Shown here in pieces: positions 1 to 8,018 of a stretch of 64,000 nt of DNA. The notes beneath the pieces were generated by a model. It saw nothing but the letters and a program-made list of their open reading frames with translations, did not search any database and was not told the origin of the DNA. The translations under genes were made by a program, and so were the position numbers. Positions within the stretch are counted from its first letter, which is position 1. Every line of letters begins with the position of its first letter. This stretch comes from Saccharopolyspora ipomoeae (GTDB lineage Bacteria > Actinomycetota > Actinomycetes > Mycobacteriales > Pseudonocardiaceae). The DNA lies in NCBI RefSeq assembly GCF_029952525.1, contig NZ_JASAOF010000009.1, positions 62,001 through 126,000 on the forward strand, read 5' to 3'.

Positions 1-303
1 GCGCTCCACGGAGTAGGAGTCGTGGGCGGTGGTGGCCCGCACCCCGGCGACCTTGTTGGCCGACAGCGCCATGCCGATGCCGGTGCCGCAGATCAGCACC
101 GCCCGGTCGGCGCGCCCGTCGCGGATCGCCTCGCCCGCCGCGAGCCCGATCTCCGGGTAGGGGCGGTGCACGTCCTCGGCGCCCCGGTGCACGCCGAGGT
201 CGATGACCTCGCCGACCCGGGGGTCGGCGCGCAGGTCCTCGGCGATGCGCTCCTTGTAGTCGAGTCCGGCGTCGTCGCAGCCGACCACGATCCGGTAGGT
301 CAT
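1..303 (-). CDS. RpiB/LacAB-type sugar-phosphate isomerase, partial
   Basis: Only the first 101 residues are in the window; the gene runs off the left edge. The N-terminus MTYRIVVGCDDAG, the block LICGTGIGMALSANK with its catalytic-type Cys, and the following VAGVRATTAHDSYS are the ribose-5-phosphate isomerase B fold. The ATG overlaps the stop codon of the kinase gene (ATGA), so the two are translationally coupled. Linked to a DhaK/DhaL-type kinase, RpiB homologues usually isomerise tetrulose phosphates (erythrulose phosphate to erythrose 4-phosphate) in erythritol/threitol breakdown, as described for mycobacteria. That role is inferred here from context; true ribose-5-phosphate isomerase remains possible. 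Confidence 0.85.
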   Translation of the reverse strand, partial: MTYRIVVGCDDAGLDYKERIAEDLRADPRVGEVIDLGVHRGAEDVHRPYPEIGLAAGEAIRDGRADRAVLICGTGIGMALSANKVAGVRATTAHDSYSVER

Positions 304-2009
304 GTGCTCGCTCCCGTCAGGTAGTCGCCGATCACCTTCGTGATCAGCGCGAAGGACACCGCCCCCGGGTCGGGGGTTCCGACGCTGCGCTCGGCCAGCG
401 GCCGCGCCCGGCCCTTGCGGGGCACCAGCCGTGCGCTGTCCCGAGCGGCCCGGTCGGCGGCGGTCGCCGCCTCGCCCCAGGCCTCGACCAGCGAGGACGT
501 GGTCGCCGAGAGCAGCGCCGCGCGGAACGGTTCGAGCGCGTCGACGAGGGTCTTGTCGCCGACCTCGGCACCGCCCAGCTCGCGGATCCGGGTGGCCAGC
601 GCGTCGACGGCCTTGGCGGCGATCTCGGCGTCCCCGGCGTGCTCGCCGAGCACCTCGCCCGCCGCGCGCAGCCCGGCTCCCCACAGCACGCCGGAGGTGC
701 CGCCCGCGCGGTCGGCCCAGCCGTCCCCGGCCGCGGCCAGGCAGTCGCCCGCCCCGGCCCCGGCGAGCTGCGCGCGCTCGGCCGCCTCGACGGCGGCGGA
801 GACCCCGCGCACCATGCCCCGGCCGTGGTCGCCGTCGCCCGCGACGGTGTCGATCGCGCCCAGCTCGTCCTCGGCGTCGCGCACCGCGGTCTCGACCCGG
901 CGCAGCGCGGCCACGACGTGCTCGGCCAGCCGCCGCGAGGAATCCGCGGCCGGTGCGTAGCCGACGGTCTCGGCCTCCGGTTCGTCGACGGTCTCCTCAC
1001 CGCGGACCTCGGTGATGTGCCCGCGCCGGAACGCCGGGGTCCAGGCCGGTGCGGTCCAGAGGCGTTCGAGCTCGTCGTCCAGCCAGGTCAGGGTGAGCGA
1101 CACCCCGGCCATGTCGAGGCTGGTCACGAGCTCGCCGACCTCCGGCAGCACCGGCACGTGCCCGGAGTCGCGCAGCCGCGCGGCCACGTGCCGCCAGAGC
1201 ACCAGCAGCTCCTCGTGCTTGACCGCGCCGAGACCGTTGAGCAGCACCGCCACCCGGCCCCCGGCGCCGTCGGGTTTCTCGGCCAGCACCCGGGCCACGA
1301 AGTCCTCGGCCAGCTCGGCCGCCGAAGGCAGCGGCACGTCGCGCAAACCCGGCTCGCCGTGGATGCCCAGCCCCAGGCCCATGTGCCCGTCCGGCACCTG
1401 GAAGAGCGGCTCGGCCGCGCCGGGGAACGAGCAGCCCGCGAAGGCGGTGCCGATGGTGCGGGTGCGGCCGTTGGTCTTCCGCCCGATCCGCACCACCTCG
1501 GCCAGCTCCGCGCCCTCCTCGGCGGCCGCGCCCATCAGCTTGAACACGGTGAAGTCGCCCGCGATGCCGCGCCGCCGCTCGGACTCCTCGGCGGGGGCGC
1601 TGGCGATGTCGTCGGTGACCACGACGTGCTCGACCTCGACGCCCTCGGAGCGCAGCCGGTCGGCGGCCAGGCCGAAGTTCATCACGTCACCGGCGTAGTT
1701 GCCGTAGCTGAACACCACCCCGGCACCGGAGTGCGCGGCCCGGGCCACCGAGCACGCGTCCTGGGCGGACGGGGAGGTGAACAGGTTGCCGCTGACCGCG
1801 CCGTCGGCCAGGCCGGGCCCGATCACGCCGTAGAAGGCGGGGTAGTGGCCGGATCCGCCGCCGGGCAGCACCGCGACCTTCGGCCGCTCGGGCCTGCCGC
1901 GCCGGACCGCTCCGCCGGGAACCTGGCGCACGAGGTCGGCGTGCAGCTCGCAGAAGCCGGTCAGCGCGTCGTCGGCGAAGTTCGCCGGGTCGTCCCACAG
2001 GTAGGTCAT
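300..2009 (-). CDS. Dihydroxyacetone-kinase family protein (DhaK+DhaL fused), probable tetrulose kinase
   Basis: This is a 569-residue single-chain kinase. Residues about 1-330 are a DhaK domain: PGGGSGHYPAFYG, the SGNLFTSPSA block, and GLGIHGEPG, whose His is the residue that binds the keto substrate covalently. The C-terminal part, about 365-569, is the ATP-binding DhaL domain with AGDGDHGRGM and GGTSGVLWGAG. I chose the ATG at 2009 (MTYLWDDPANF) because longer versions run into the upstream SDR gene. It phosphorylates a short ketose; next to an RpiB isomerase and an SDR, D- or L-erythrulose is the best guess for the substrate. Dihydroxyacetone is the alternative. Fifteen bases separate it from the SDR and it overlaps the isomerase, so all are one operon. 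Confidence 0.85.
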   Translation of the reverse strand: MTYLWDDPANFADDALTGFCELHADLVRQVPGGAVRRGRPERPKVAVLPGGGSGHYPAFYGVIGPGLADGAVSGNLFTSPSAQDACSVARAAHSGAGVVFSYGNYAGDVMNFGLAADRLRSEGVEVEHVVVTDDIASAPAEESERRRGIAGDFTVFKLMGAAAEEGAELAEVVRIGRKTNGRTRTIGTAFAGCSFPGAAEPLFQVPDGHMGLGLGIHGEPGLRDVPLPSAAELAEDFVARVLAEKPDGAGGRVAVLLNGLGAVKHEELLVLWRHVAARLRDSGHVPVLPEVGELVTSLDMAGVSLTLTWLDDELERLWTAPAWTPAFRRGHITEVRGEETVDEPEAETVGYAPAADSSRRLAEHVVAALRRVETAVRDAEDELGAIDTVAGDGDHGRGMVRGVSAAVEAAERAQLAGAGAGDCLAAAGDGWADRAGGTSGVLWGAGLRAAGEVLGEHAGDAEIAAKAVDALATRIRELGGAEVGDKTLVDALEPFRAALLSATTSSLVEAWGEAATAADRAARDSARLVPRKGRARPLAERSVGTPDPGAVSFALITKVIGDYLTGAST

Positions 2010-2025
2010 GTCATCCCATCCGTCC

Positions 2026-2802
2026 TCAGTGGAGGAACGCGCCGCCGTTGATGTCAATCGTGGTGCCCTGCAGGTAACCGGCGTCCTCAGTGGACAGCCA
2101 GGTGATCACGGCCGCCACGTCCTCGGTCGTGGCCTGCCTGCCGATCGGGATCCCGCTGGTGATGGCCTCTTCGAGCTCGGGGCTGGTGGCCTCGGCGCGG
2201 ATGTCGGTCTCGACCGCGCCCGGTGCCACGGCGTTGACCGTGATCCCGGCGGCGCCGAGCTCCTTGGCCAGCGACTTGGTGAAGCCGAGGATCGCGGCCT
2301 TCGCCGCGCAGTAGGGCGTCTTGCCGAACACGCCGCCGCCCTGCTGGGCCGACACCGAGGACATGTTCACGATGCGGCCCCAGCCGGACTCGATGAGCTC
2401 AGGCAGGAACGCCTTGGTCACCAGGTAGGTGCCGGTGGCGTTGACGGCCATCACCTTGTTCCACAGCTCCAGCGTGGTCTCCAGGAACGGCACCGGGGAG
2501 GTGATGCCGGCGATGTTGGCCAGCGCCCCGACCACCGGCAACCGGCCCGCGGCGACCTCGGCCGCCACGGCCTCGTGGGCCAGGCGGACCGACTCCTCGT
2601 CGGCGACGTCCACGCGGTGGGCGAACACCGGGGCGCCGGTCTGGGACGCGATGTCCTCGGCGGCCTGCTTGGCGGCCTGCTCGTCGAGGTCGAGCACCGC
2701 CACCGCCCAGCCCTGCCGGGCGTAGCGGAGCGCGGTGGCCTTGCCGATGCCGCGCGGAGCTCCCGCCCCGGTCACGACGGCGGTGCGCTGAATGCTGCTC
2801 AT
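2026..2802 (-). CDS. SDR-family dehydrogenase of the tetrose/polyol operon
   Basis: 258 residues, starting MSSIQRTAVVTGAG. The nucleotide-binding motif TGAGAPRGIG, the NIAG motif, a catalytic Ser in SSVSAQQGG and YCAAK (Tyr and Lys) are all present, so this is an intact classical short-chain dehydrogenase/reductase. The C-terminal GTTIDINGGAFL is typical of FabG-like sugar-alcohol dehydrogenases. By position between a TIM-barrel epimerase and a tetrulose-type kinase, it probably oxidises a tetritol such as erythritol or threitol to erythrulose, or interconverts the ketose. The start at 2802 is the first Met that gives a normal SDR N-terminus. The substrate is inferred only from neighbours. 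Confidence 0.85.
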   Translation of the reverse strand: MSSIQRTAVVTGAGAPRGIGKATALRYARQGWAVAVLDLDEQAAKQAAEDIASQTGAPVFAHRVDVADEESVRLAHEAVAAEVAAGRLPVVGALANIAGITSPVPFLETTLELWNKVMAVNATGTYLVTKAFLPELIESGWGRIVNMSSVSAQQGGGVFGKTPYCAAKAAILGFTKSLAKELGAAGITVNAVAPGAVETDIRAEATSPELEEAITSGIPIGRQATTEDVAAVITWLSTEDAGYLQGTTIDINGGAFLH

Positions 2803-2825
2803 GGGGTTCTCCAGGTCCTTCGGTG

Positions 2826-3647
2826 TCAGCGGAGGGAGGCGATGTAGTCCGCGGCCTTGACGGCGGCGGCGGGCCGCTCGGCGTCGGTGACGTCGCGGGT
2901 TTCGAGTTCGAGGGCGCACCCGCCGCGGTAGCCGATCTCGCGCAGCGCCGCGAAGGTCGCGGGGAAGTCGACGATCCCGTTGCCGATGCTGTGGTTGATG
3001 CCGCCGGGCGTGGCGTCGCGGAGGTGGACGTGGGTGATCCGGTCGGCGAACCGCCGGGCGAACGCGGCGGGGGAGGAGCCGGACGCGGCGATGTGGCTGG
3101 TGTCGAGCACGAGCCCGATCGCCGGGTCGAGCCGCTCGACGAGCCGCGCGGCCCGGTCCACGTCACCGCACAGCCGGAAGAAGTGCGGTGCTTCCACCCA
3201 GATCTCCAGGTCGTGCTCGCGTGCTCGCTCGGCGGCGCGGGCGAGTTCGGCGGCGACCCGGTCCAGGTCGGCCTCCAGGCCGGTGACGGGGTCGGGTGAC
3301 TGCGCGCCGCAGGGCAGCACCAGCGCCCGGGCGTCGCAGCCCGCGGTGAGGTCCAGCAGCCGGTCCAGGTGCGCGGCCCGCTGCTCGGTCTCGCGCTCGT
3401 CGAGGACCCGGTTGAGGTCACCGACGTCGCCGTTGACCGAGCGCACCGCCAGGCCGCTCGCGCGCACGGTCGCGACCACCTCGGTCACGGCGGTCTCGGT
3501 CAGCTCGTATTGCACGTGGTCGCACACGCCCGGCAACGCCCCGAGGTCGATCTCGGTGAAGCCGCACTCGGCGATGACGGCCAGGGCCTCGGCCAGGCCG
3601 AGGTGGCGAAAGCTGATGGACGAACATCCCGGCCACCGGTCGGTCAC
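2826..3647 (-). CDS. Sugar isomerase/epimerase, xylose-isomerase-like TIM barrel
   Basis: 273 residues from a GTG start at 3647, chosen because a strong GAGGAGG precedes it by a few bases; the longer upstream reading has no ribosome-binding site and crosses the operator region. The N-terminal pattern SFRHLGLAEALAVIAECGF, the run AGLVLDTSHI equivalent (IGLVLDTSHIAAS) and THVHLRDATPGG carry the metal-ligand acids and histidines of the AP-endonuclease-2/xylose-isomerase superfamily. Such enzymes epimerise or isomerise short ketoses, lactones or inosose. First gene of the leftward operon; divergent from the MFS transporter. Confidence 0.8.
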   Translation of the reverse strand: MTDRWPGCSSISFRHLGLAEALAVIAECGFTEIDLGALPGVCDHVQYELTETAVTEVVATVRASGLAVRSVNGDVGDLNRVLDERETEQRAAHLDRLLDLTAGCDARALVLPCGAQSPDPVTGLEADLDRVAAELARAAERAREHDLEIWVEAPHFFRLCGDVDRAARLVERLDPAIGLVLDTSHIAASGSSPAAFARRFADRITHVHLRDATPGGINHSIGNGIVDFPATFAALREIGYRGGCALELETRDVTDAERPAAAVKAADYIASLR

Positions 3648-3679
3648 GACTTCCTCCTCGAAGCGACGGTCGCCGGAGA

Positions 3680-3816
3680 TGTTAACAGCGAGATGTCGAC
3701 AGGCAAGCCCCAAGTGGCAAGTGGGCGGATAAGCCCCGGTTATAGGCGCAAGTTCGCTGTCAGGTGGGTGTTGACAATGAAGGCGATCAAGCCGAATATC
3801 TCCGGTTGTGTTGACA
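3680..3816. promoter_or_regulatory. Divergent promoter with four TGTTRACA-type palindromes
   Basis: Four 8-bp near-palindromes lie in the 220-bp gap between the leftward catabolic operon and the rightward transporter: TGTTAACA at 3680-3687, TGTCGACA at 3694-3701, TGTTGACA at 3769-3776 and TGTTGACA at 3809-3816. The centres are 14, 75 and 40 bp apart; 75 and 40 are close to whole helical turns. The third one contains TTGACA, a possible -35 box for the transporter (17-bp spacer to GAATAT at 3794). A TTGCCT/TAACAT pair reading leftward overlaps the first two. They look like operators for an unidentified repressor of the polyol locus. Confidence 0.5.
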
Positions 3817-3867
3817 CCGGGAGGCCGGTGTCCCCATCGTTCGACTACCCCAACGAAGAGGTGAGTG

Positions 3868-5214
3868 ATGAGCGCGGAACCCCAGCGCGCGGGCGACCCG
3901 GTGCACGGCACCCCGGACAGACATCGGGTGGCGTGGGGATCGACGGCCGGCGCCGTCATCGAGAGCTACGACTTCATCGGGTTCGGCACCGCCGCGGCCC
4001 TGTACTTCGGCGACGCGTTCTTCCCCAACGCCTCACCGATCGTCGGGACCCTGTCGGCGTTCGCCACGCTCGGCGTCGGGTTCATCGCCCGGCCGCTCGG
4101 CGGCGTCGTGGGCGGTCACCTCGGTGACCGGATCGGCCGCAAGCCGGTGCTGGTGGCCTCGCTCATCGTGATGGGGCTGGCGACCTTCGCCATCGGCCTG
4201 CTGCCCACCTACGCCCAGGCCGGGTTGCTCGCGCCCGCGCTGCTGGTGACGGTGCGGATCATCCAGGGCATCGCCTACGGCGCGGAGTGGGGCGGGGCGA
4301 TCCTCATGACCTACGAGCACGCCCCGCTGCTGCGCAAGGGCGCGTTCACCGGAGTCGTGCAGTCCGGGTTCCCGATCGGTCTGCTGCTGGCGAACCTGGT
4401 GTTCCTGGGGTCGGTGGCGCTGCCGGGCGACTGGGCGTGGCGGGTGCCGTTCCTGGCGAGCCTGCTGCTGGTGATCATCGGCCTGATCGTGCGCTCGAAG
4501 GTGCCGGAGTCACCGGTGTTCGAGGACGTCAAGGAGCGCGGTGAGATCGCCGAGGCGCCGATCGTCGAGGTCATCCGGAACGACTGGCGGAACCTGCTGC
4601 GCGGCATCGGTCTTCGCGTCGCCGAGACCGCGGGCTACGCCGTGGCCATCACCTACATGATCTCCTACCTCAAGGAGGAGGAGCTGGCGACCAGCGGTGA
4701 GACGATCCTCGCCCTGTGCATCGCGTCCGGCATCGGCATCGCGGCCACCATCGCGTGGGGGTGGCTCACCGACCACGTCGGTCGCCGCTCGGTCTACGTC
4801 TGGGTCACGCTGTTCAGCGCGCTGTGGGCGATCCCGATGTTCCTGCTGGTCAACACCGGCACCCTGATCGCGGTGATCATCACGATCGTGATCTCGTACG
4901 TCATCTGCCAGAACGCCCTGGCGGGTTCCCAGGGCGCCTGGTTCCCGGAGCTCTTCCAGGCCAAGACCCGCTCGTCGGGCGCCTCCCTGGCCTACCAGAT
5001 CTCGGCCATGATCTCCGGCCTCACCCCGTTCACCACGACGCTGCTGTTCCTCTGGCTCGGCTGGATGGGCCCGGCGCTCCTCTTCGGCGCCTACGCCCTC
5101 CTCGGCCTCGCGGCAGCCCTCCTCACCCGCGAGACCTGGGGCAAGCCCGAACGCGCAGAAGCCCACCGCCGCACTGCCGAAACCCCCAGCCCCGTCGCAA
5201 CAACAACCCCCTGA
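3868..5214 (+). CDS. MFS transporter, metabolite:H+ symporter (MHS/shikimate-like) type
   Basis: 448 residues with about twelve hydrophobic segments. The loop GGHLGDRIGRKP between segments 2 and 3 and the matching LTDHVGRRSVYV between 8 and 9 are the paired MFS signatures, and the N-terminal SYDFIGFGTAAALYF resembles the metabolite:H+ symporter subfamily that carries small organic acids, osmolytes or polyols. I prefer ATG 3868 (MSAEPQR) with AGAGG six bases upstream over the GTG one codon earlier. Transcribed away from the tetrose operon, it is the likely importer of that substrate. A strong hairpin terminator follows at 5255. Confidence 0.85.
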   Translation: MSAEPQRAGDPVHGTPDRHRVAWGSTAGAVIESYDFIGFGTAAALYFGDAFFPNASPIVGTLSAFATLGVGFIARPLGGVVGGHLGDRIGRKPVLVASLIVMGLATFAIGLLPTYAQAGLLAPALLVTVRIIQGIAYGAEWGGAILMTYEHAPLLRKGAFTGVVQSGFPIGLLLANLVFLGSVALPGDWAWRVPFLASLLLVIIGLIVRSKVPESPVFEDVKERGEIAEAPIVEVIRNDWRNLLRGIGLRVAETAGYAVAITYMISYLKEEELATSGETILALCIASGIGIAATIAWGWLTDHVGRRSVYVWVTLFSALWAIPMFLLVNTGTLIAVIITIVISYVICQNALAGSQGAWFPELFQAKTRSSGASLAYQISAMISGLTPFTTTLLFLWLGWMGPALLFGAYALLGLAAALLTRETWGKPERAEAHRRTAETPSPVATTTP

Positions 5215-5254
5215 CCGAACCCAGCCAATCCCGGAACAACCACCCCGCCGACCC

Positions 5255-5282
5255 GATGGGCGCCGCCTCCGCGGCGCCCATC
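5255..5282. terminator. Hairpin terminator after the MFS gene
   Basis: A perfect 12-bp stem (GATGGGCGCCGC with its complement) and a 4-base loop CTCC lie 40 bases after the transporter stop codon. There is no U-run, which is usual for terminators in high-GC actinomycetes. Confidence 0.7.
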
Positions 5283-5332
5283 GCCATCTCCAGCACCTGG
5301 TTCCTCCGTTGCGAGGAGCGCGGGCGTCACCA

Positions 5333-5406
5333 GGGGACGGTTTTTCCTCGAATTGACCGGACAAAACGGACGTTGATCATGGGTGATTCGAGGGAAAACC
5401 GTCCCC
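5333..5406. repeat. Long interrupted inverted repeat (21-bp arms)
   Basis: The left arm at 5333-5353 begins GGGGACGGTTTT and the right arm at 5386-5406 is its reverse complement with one mismatch in 21 positions; about 32 bases separate them. Arms this long are more than a transcript terminator needs. The outer block GGACGGTTTTC also begins one of the palindromes inside the oxidoreductase gene at 12029. It lies between two convergent genes (MFS transporter and leuD), so it could also serve as a bidirectional terminator. Confidence 0.6.
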
Positions 5407-5447
5407 TCCGCAGCGCTGACACCCTCCGCACCCCCTGGAGGGGGCGG

Positions 5448-6041
5448 TCAGTGGCGAGTGGTGGTGGGGAGCGCTGGGCGGCGGGTGGTTTCGTAGGTGG
5501 CGATGTCGTCGGTGTGTTGGAGGGTGAGGCCGATGTCGTCGAGGCCTTCGAGGAGGCGGTGGCGGACGTCGGGGTCGACGGGGAAGGGTTCGTCCACTCC
5601 CTCGGCGCGGACGCGTTGCTCGACGAGGTCGACCGTGATCGGGGCCGCGGGGTCGGATTCCAGGAGGTGCCACAGGCGCTCGACGACCTGGATCGGGACG
5701 ACCACCGGCAGCAGGCCGTTCTGGTGGGCGTTGCCGGCGAAGATGTCGCCGAAGCGGGGAGCGATGACGGCGCGGAAGCCGTAGTCGGTGAGCGCGTAGA
5801 CCGCGCCCTCGCGGGACGATCCGGTGCCGAAGTTCGGGCCCGCGACCAGGATCGTGGCCGACGAGTACGGCTCGACGTTGAGGACGAACTCCGGGTCCTC
5901 GCGCCAGTCGGCGAACAGGTCCCGGCCGTAACCGGACTTGGTCAACCGGGTCAGGAACCGCACCGGGATGATCTGGTCGGTGTCGACGTCGCCCGCGCGC
6001 AGCGGCGCGGCCTGTCCGGTGTGGACGGTGAACTTCTCCAT
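5448..6041 (-). CDS. leuD: 3-isopropylmalate dehydratase small subunit
   Basis: 197 residues, the usual LeuD size. The swivel-domain hallmarks are present: DVDTDQIIPVRFL near residue 20, GPNFGTGSSREGA (the substrate-recognition Ser/Arg loop) and APRFGDIFAGNAHQNGLLP. With LeuC it converts 2-isopropylmalate to 3-isopropylmalate in cytosolic leucine synthesis. Its ATG shares one base with the leuC stop (TGATG), so subunit synthesis is coupled. The last dozen residues are a basic tail without family conservation. Confidence 0.95.
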   Translation of the reverse strand: MEKFTVHTGQAAPLRAGDVDTDQIIPVRFLTRLTKSGYGRDLFADWREDPEFVLNVEPYSSATILVAGPNFGTGSSREGAVYALTDYGFRAVIAPRFGDIFAGNAHQNGLLPVVVPIQVVERLWHLLESDPAAPITVDLVEQRVRAEGVDEPFPVDPDVRHRLLEGLDDIGLTLQHTDDIATYETTRRPALPTTTRH

Positions 6042-7468
6042 CAGTGCTCCAGATCCGTCGGTGCGGTGAGGCGGCCGGTGACGGCGCTGGCGGCGGCCAC
6101 GGCGGGGGAGACGACGTGGGTGCGCGCGCCCTTGCCCTGGCGGCCCTCGAAGTTGCGGTTGTTGGTGGAGGCGGCCCGCTGCCCGGGCCGCAGCCGGTCC
6201 TCGTTGACCGCCGCGCACAGCGAGCACCCGGAGGTCCGCAGCTGCACCCCGGCGGCGGTGAACACCTCGTCGAGCCCCTCGGCCACGGCCTGCTGCCGCA
6301 CCTTGTCCGAGCCCGGCACGAGGTAGACCTCGACGCCGGGCGCGACGGTGCGCCCGCGCAGCACCTGGGCGGCGGCGCGCAGGTCCTCGATGCGGCCGTT
6401 GGTGCACGAGCCGATGAACGCCGCGTCGATGGCGACCTCGCGCAGCGGCGTGCCCGGGCTCAGATCCATGTAGGCCAGCGCCTTCTCGGCCGCCGCCCGC
6501 TCCTGCGGGTCGGCGAACGATGACGGGTCGGGCACGGTCGCGTCGATCGGCACGCCCTGCGCGGGGTTGGTGCCCCAGGTGACGAACGGGCGGATCGCGT
6601 CCCCGTCGAGCACCACCTCGGAGTCGAAGACGGCGTCGTCGTCGGAGCGCAGCGACCGCCAGTGGGCCACCTCGGCGTCCCAGTCCGCGCCGGTGGGGGC
6701 GTGCGGGCGGTCGCGCAGGTAGGCGATCGTGGTGTCGTCGGGCGCGATCATGCCCGCTCGGGACCCGGCCTCGACGGTCATGTTGCACACCGTCATCCGC
6801 GCCTCCATCGACAGCGCCTCGATCGCCGTGCCCTGGTACTCCACGACGTGCCCCTGGGCTCCCAGGGTCCCGATCTTCGCGATGAGCGCGAGGATCAGGT
6901 CCTTGCCGGTGACGCCCTCGCCCAGACGTCCGGTGACGGTGACGCGCATCGTCTTCGGCCGGGTCAGCGGCAACGTCTGGGTCGCCAGCACGTGCTCGAC
7001 CTGCGAGGTCCCGATGCCCATCGCCAGCGCGCCGAACGCGCCCATCGTGGTCGTGTGCGAGTCGCAGCACACGACGGTCATGCCCGGGTGCACCAGCCCG
7101 AGCTCGGGGCCGATGACGTGGGCGATGCCGCGCTCGGGATCGCCGCGCCGGTAGACCTCGATGCCGAACTCCGCGCAGTTCTCGGCCAGCAGCGCCGCCT
7201 GCCGCCGCATCGCGGGTTCCTCGATGCGCTTGAACAGGTCCTGCGTGGGCACCAGGTGGTCCTCGGTGCCCAGCGTCAGGTCCGGGCGGCGGACGGTGCG
7301 CCCGGCGGCGCGCAGCCCGTCGAAGGCGATCGGCGTGTTGATCTCGTGCAGCAGGTGCAGGTCCGCGTACAGCAGGTCCTGCGCCCCGTCGGAGCGCACC
7401 ACGTGCGCGTCCCAGACCTTCTCGGCCAGCGTGCGGGCCACGGCCCCCTCCTCGTGCTGTTGGTTCAT
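6041..7468 (-). CDS. leuC: 3-isopropylmalate dehydratase large subunit
   Basis: 475 residues, starting MNQQHEEG at 7468. The aconitase-fold motifs [17 protein letters not shown] and [16 protein letters not shown] are intact. The Cys of SCTNG plus the CxxC in SGCSLCAAV provide the three ligands of the [4Fe-4S] cluster. The sequence [14 protein letters not shown] differs somewhat from the more common PGCSMCLGMNPD, so a close relative in the isopropylmalate/homoaconitate/citraconate hydratase group cannot be excluded. Divergent from an Lrp-type regulator 62 bases away, which probably controls it. Confidence 0.92.
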   Translation of the reverse strand: MNQQHEEGAVARTLAEKVWDAHVVRSDGAQDLLYADLHLLHEINTPIAFDGLRAAGRTVRRPDLTLGTEDHLVPTQDLFKRIEEPAMRRQAALLAENCAEFGIEVYRRGDPERGIAHVIGPELGLVHPGMTVVCCDSHTTTMGAFGALAMGIGTSQVEHVLATQTLPLTRPKTMRVTVTGRLGEGVTGKDLILALIAKIGTLGAQGHVVEYQGTAIEALSMEARMTVCNMTVEAGSRAGMIAPDDTTIAYLRDRPHAPTGADWDAEVAHWRSLRSDDDAVFDSEVVLDGDAIRPFVTWGTNPAQGVPIDATVPDPSSFADPQERAAAEKALAYMDLSPGTPLREVAIDAAFIGSCTNGRIEDLRAAAQVLRGRTVAPGVEVYLVPGSDKVRQQAVAEGLDEVFTAAGVQLRTSGCSLCAAVNEDRLRPGQRAASTNNRNFEGRQGKGARTHVVSPAVAAASAVTGRLTAPTDLEH

Positions 7469-7530
7469 CGGGCGACCTCGCGGGTGGACATCTGGTACAA
7501 CGATGGCGATCGCGACCCCGAGGAGTGCGC

Positions 7531-8013
7531 ATGGCATCCCTGTTCGAGCCGCTGGACATGGCGGTGCTCCGGCTCATCGCCGAGGAACCCCGCGCCGGTG
7601 TGCGCGAGTACGCCCGCCGCCTCGGCGTGGCGCGGGCGACCGCGCAGTCCCGGGTGGACAAGCTGCAGCGGCTCGGCGTGCTGATCAGCTGGCGCCCGCA
7701 GTTCGACCCGGCCGCGATGGGCTACTCGGGCCTGGCCTACGTGCGGGTCAACCTCAAGCAGGGCAAGCTCGACGACGCCCTCGACGGGCTGCGCGGCATC
7801 CCCGAGCTCATCGAGGCCAACGCCGTCGCCGGTGATTCCGACCTGCTGTGCCGGGTGGTCGCCAAGGACAACGCGGGCCTGGAGGAAGTCCTGCAGCAGA
7901 TCATCGCCGTGGACGGCGTCGAGCGGATCTCCACCGAGGTCGTGCTCAGCAGGCGGATCATGCCGCGGATCTCGCCGCTGATCCGCAAGATGCACGACGA
8001 GCTCGGGCGCTGA
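7531..8013 (+). CDS. Lrp/AsnC-family transcriptional regulator
   Basis: 160 residues. The N-terminal helix-turn-helix spans roughly residues 10-55 ([20 protein letters not shown], then [13 protein letters not shown]). The C-terminal ligand-sensing domain follows, with the [13 protein letters not shown] block typical of Lrp/RAM domains. ATG 7531 has AGGAG five bases upstream, which is better placed than for the GTG at 7525. Such proteins sense amino acids. Divergent transcription from leuCD suggests leucine or a branched-chain intermediate as effector, although the better-known leuCD regulator in actinobacteria is an IclR-type protein. The 62-bp intergenic gap is the likely binding region. Confidence 0.88.
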   Translation: MASLFEPLDMAVLRLIAEEPRAGVREYARRLGVARATAQSRVDKLQRLGVLISWRPQFDPAAMGYSGLAYVRVNLKQGKLDDALDGLRGIPELIEANAVAGDSDLLCRVVAKDNAGLEEVLQQIIAVDGVERISTEVVLSRRIMPRISPLIRKMHDELGR

Positions 8014-8018
8014 ACGGC

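Noticed and set aside
639-2051. Long plus-strand open frame opposite the DhaK/DhaL kinase gene
   Set aside because: Composition-driven shadow of a GC-rich gene; the minus strand encodes all kinase motifs.
5448-7661. 737-codon minus-strand frame covering leuD and an out-of-frame leuC region
   Set aside because: Only its last 197 codons (LeuD) are real; upstream codons are the wrong frame of leuC.
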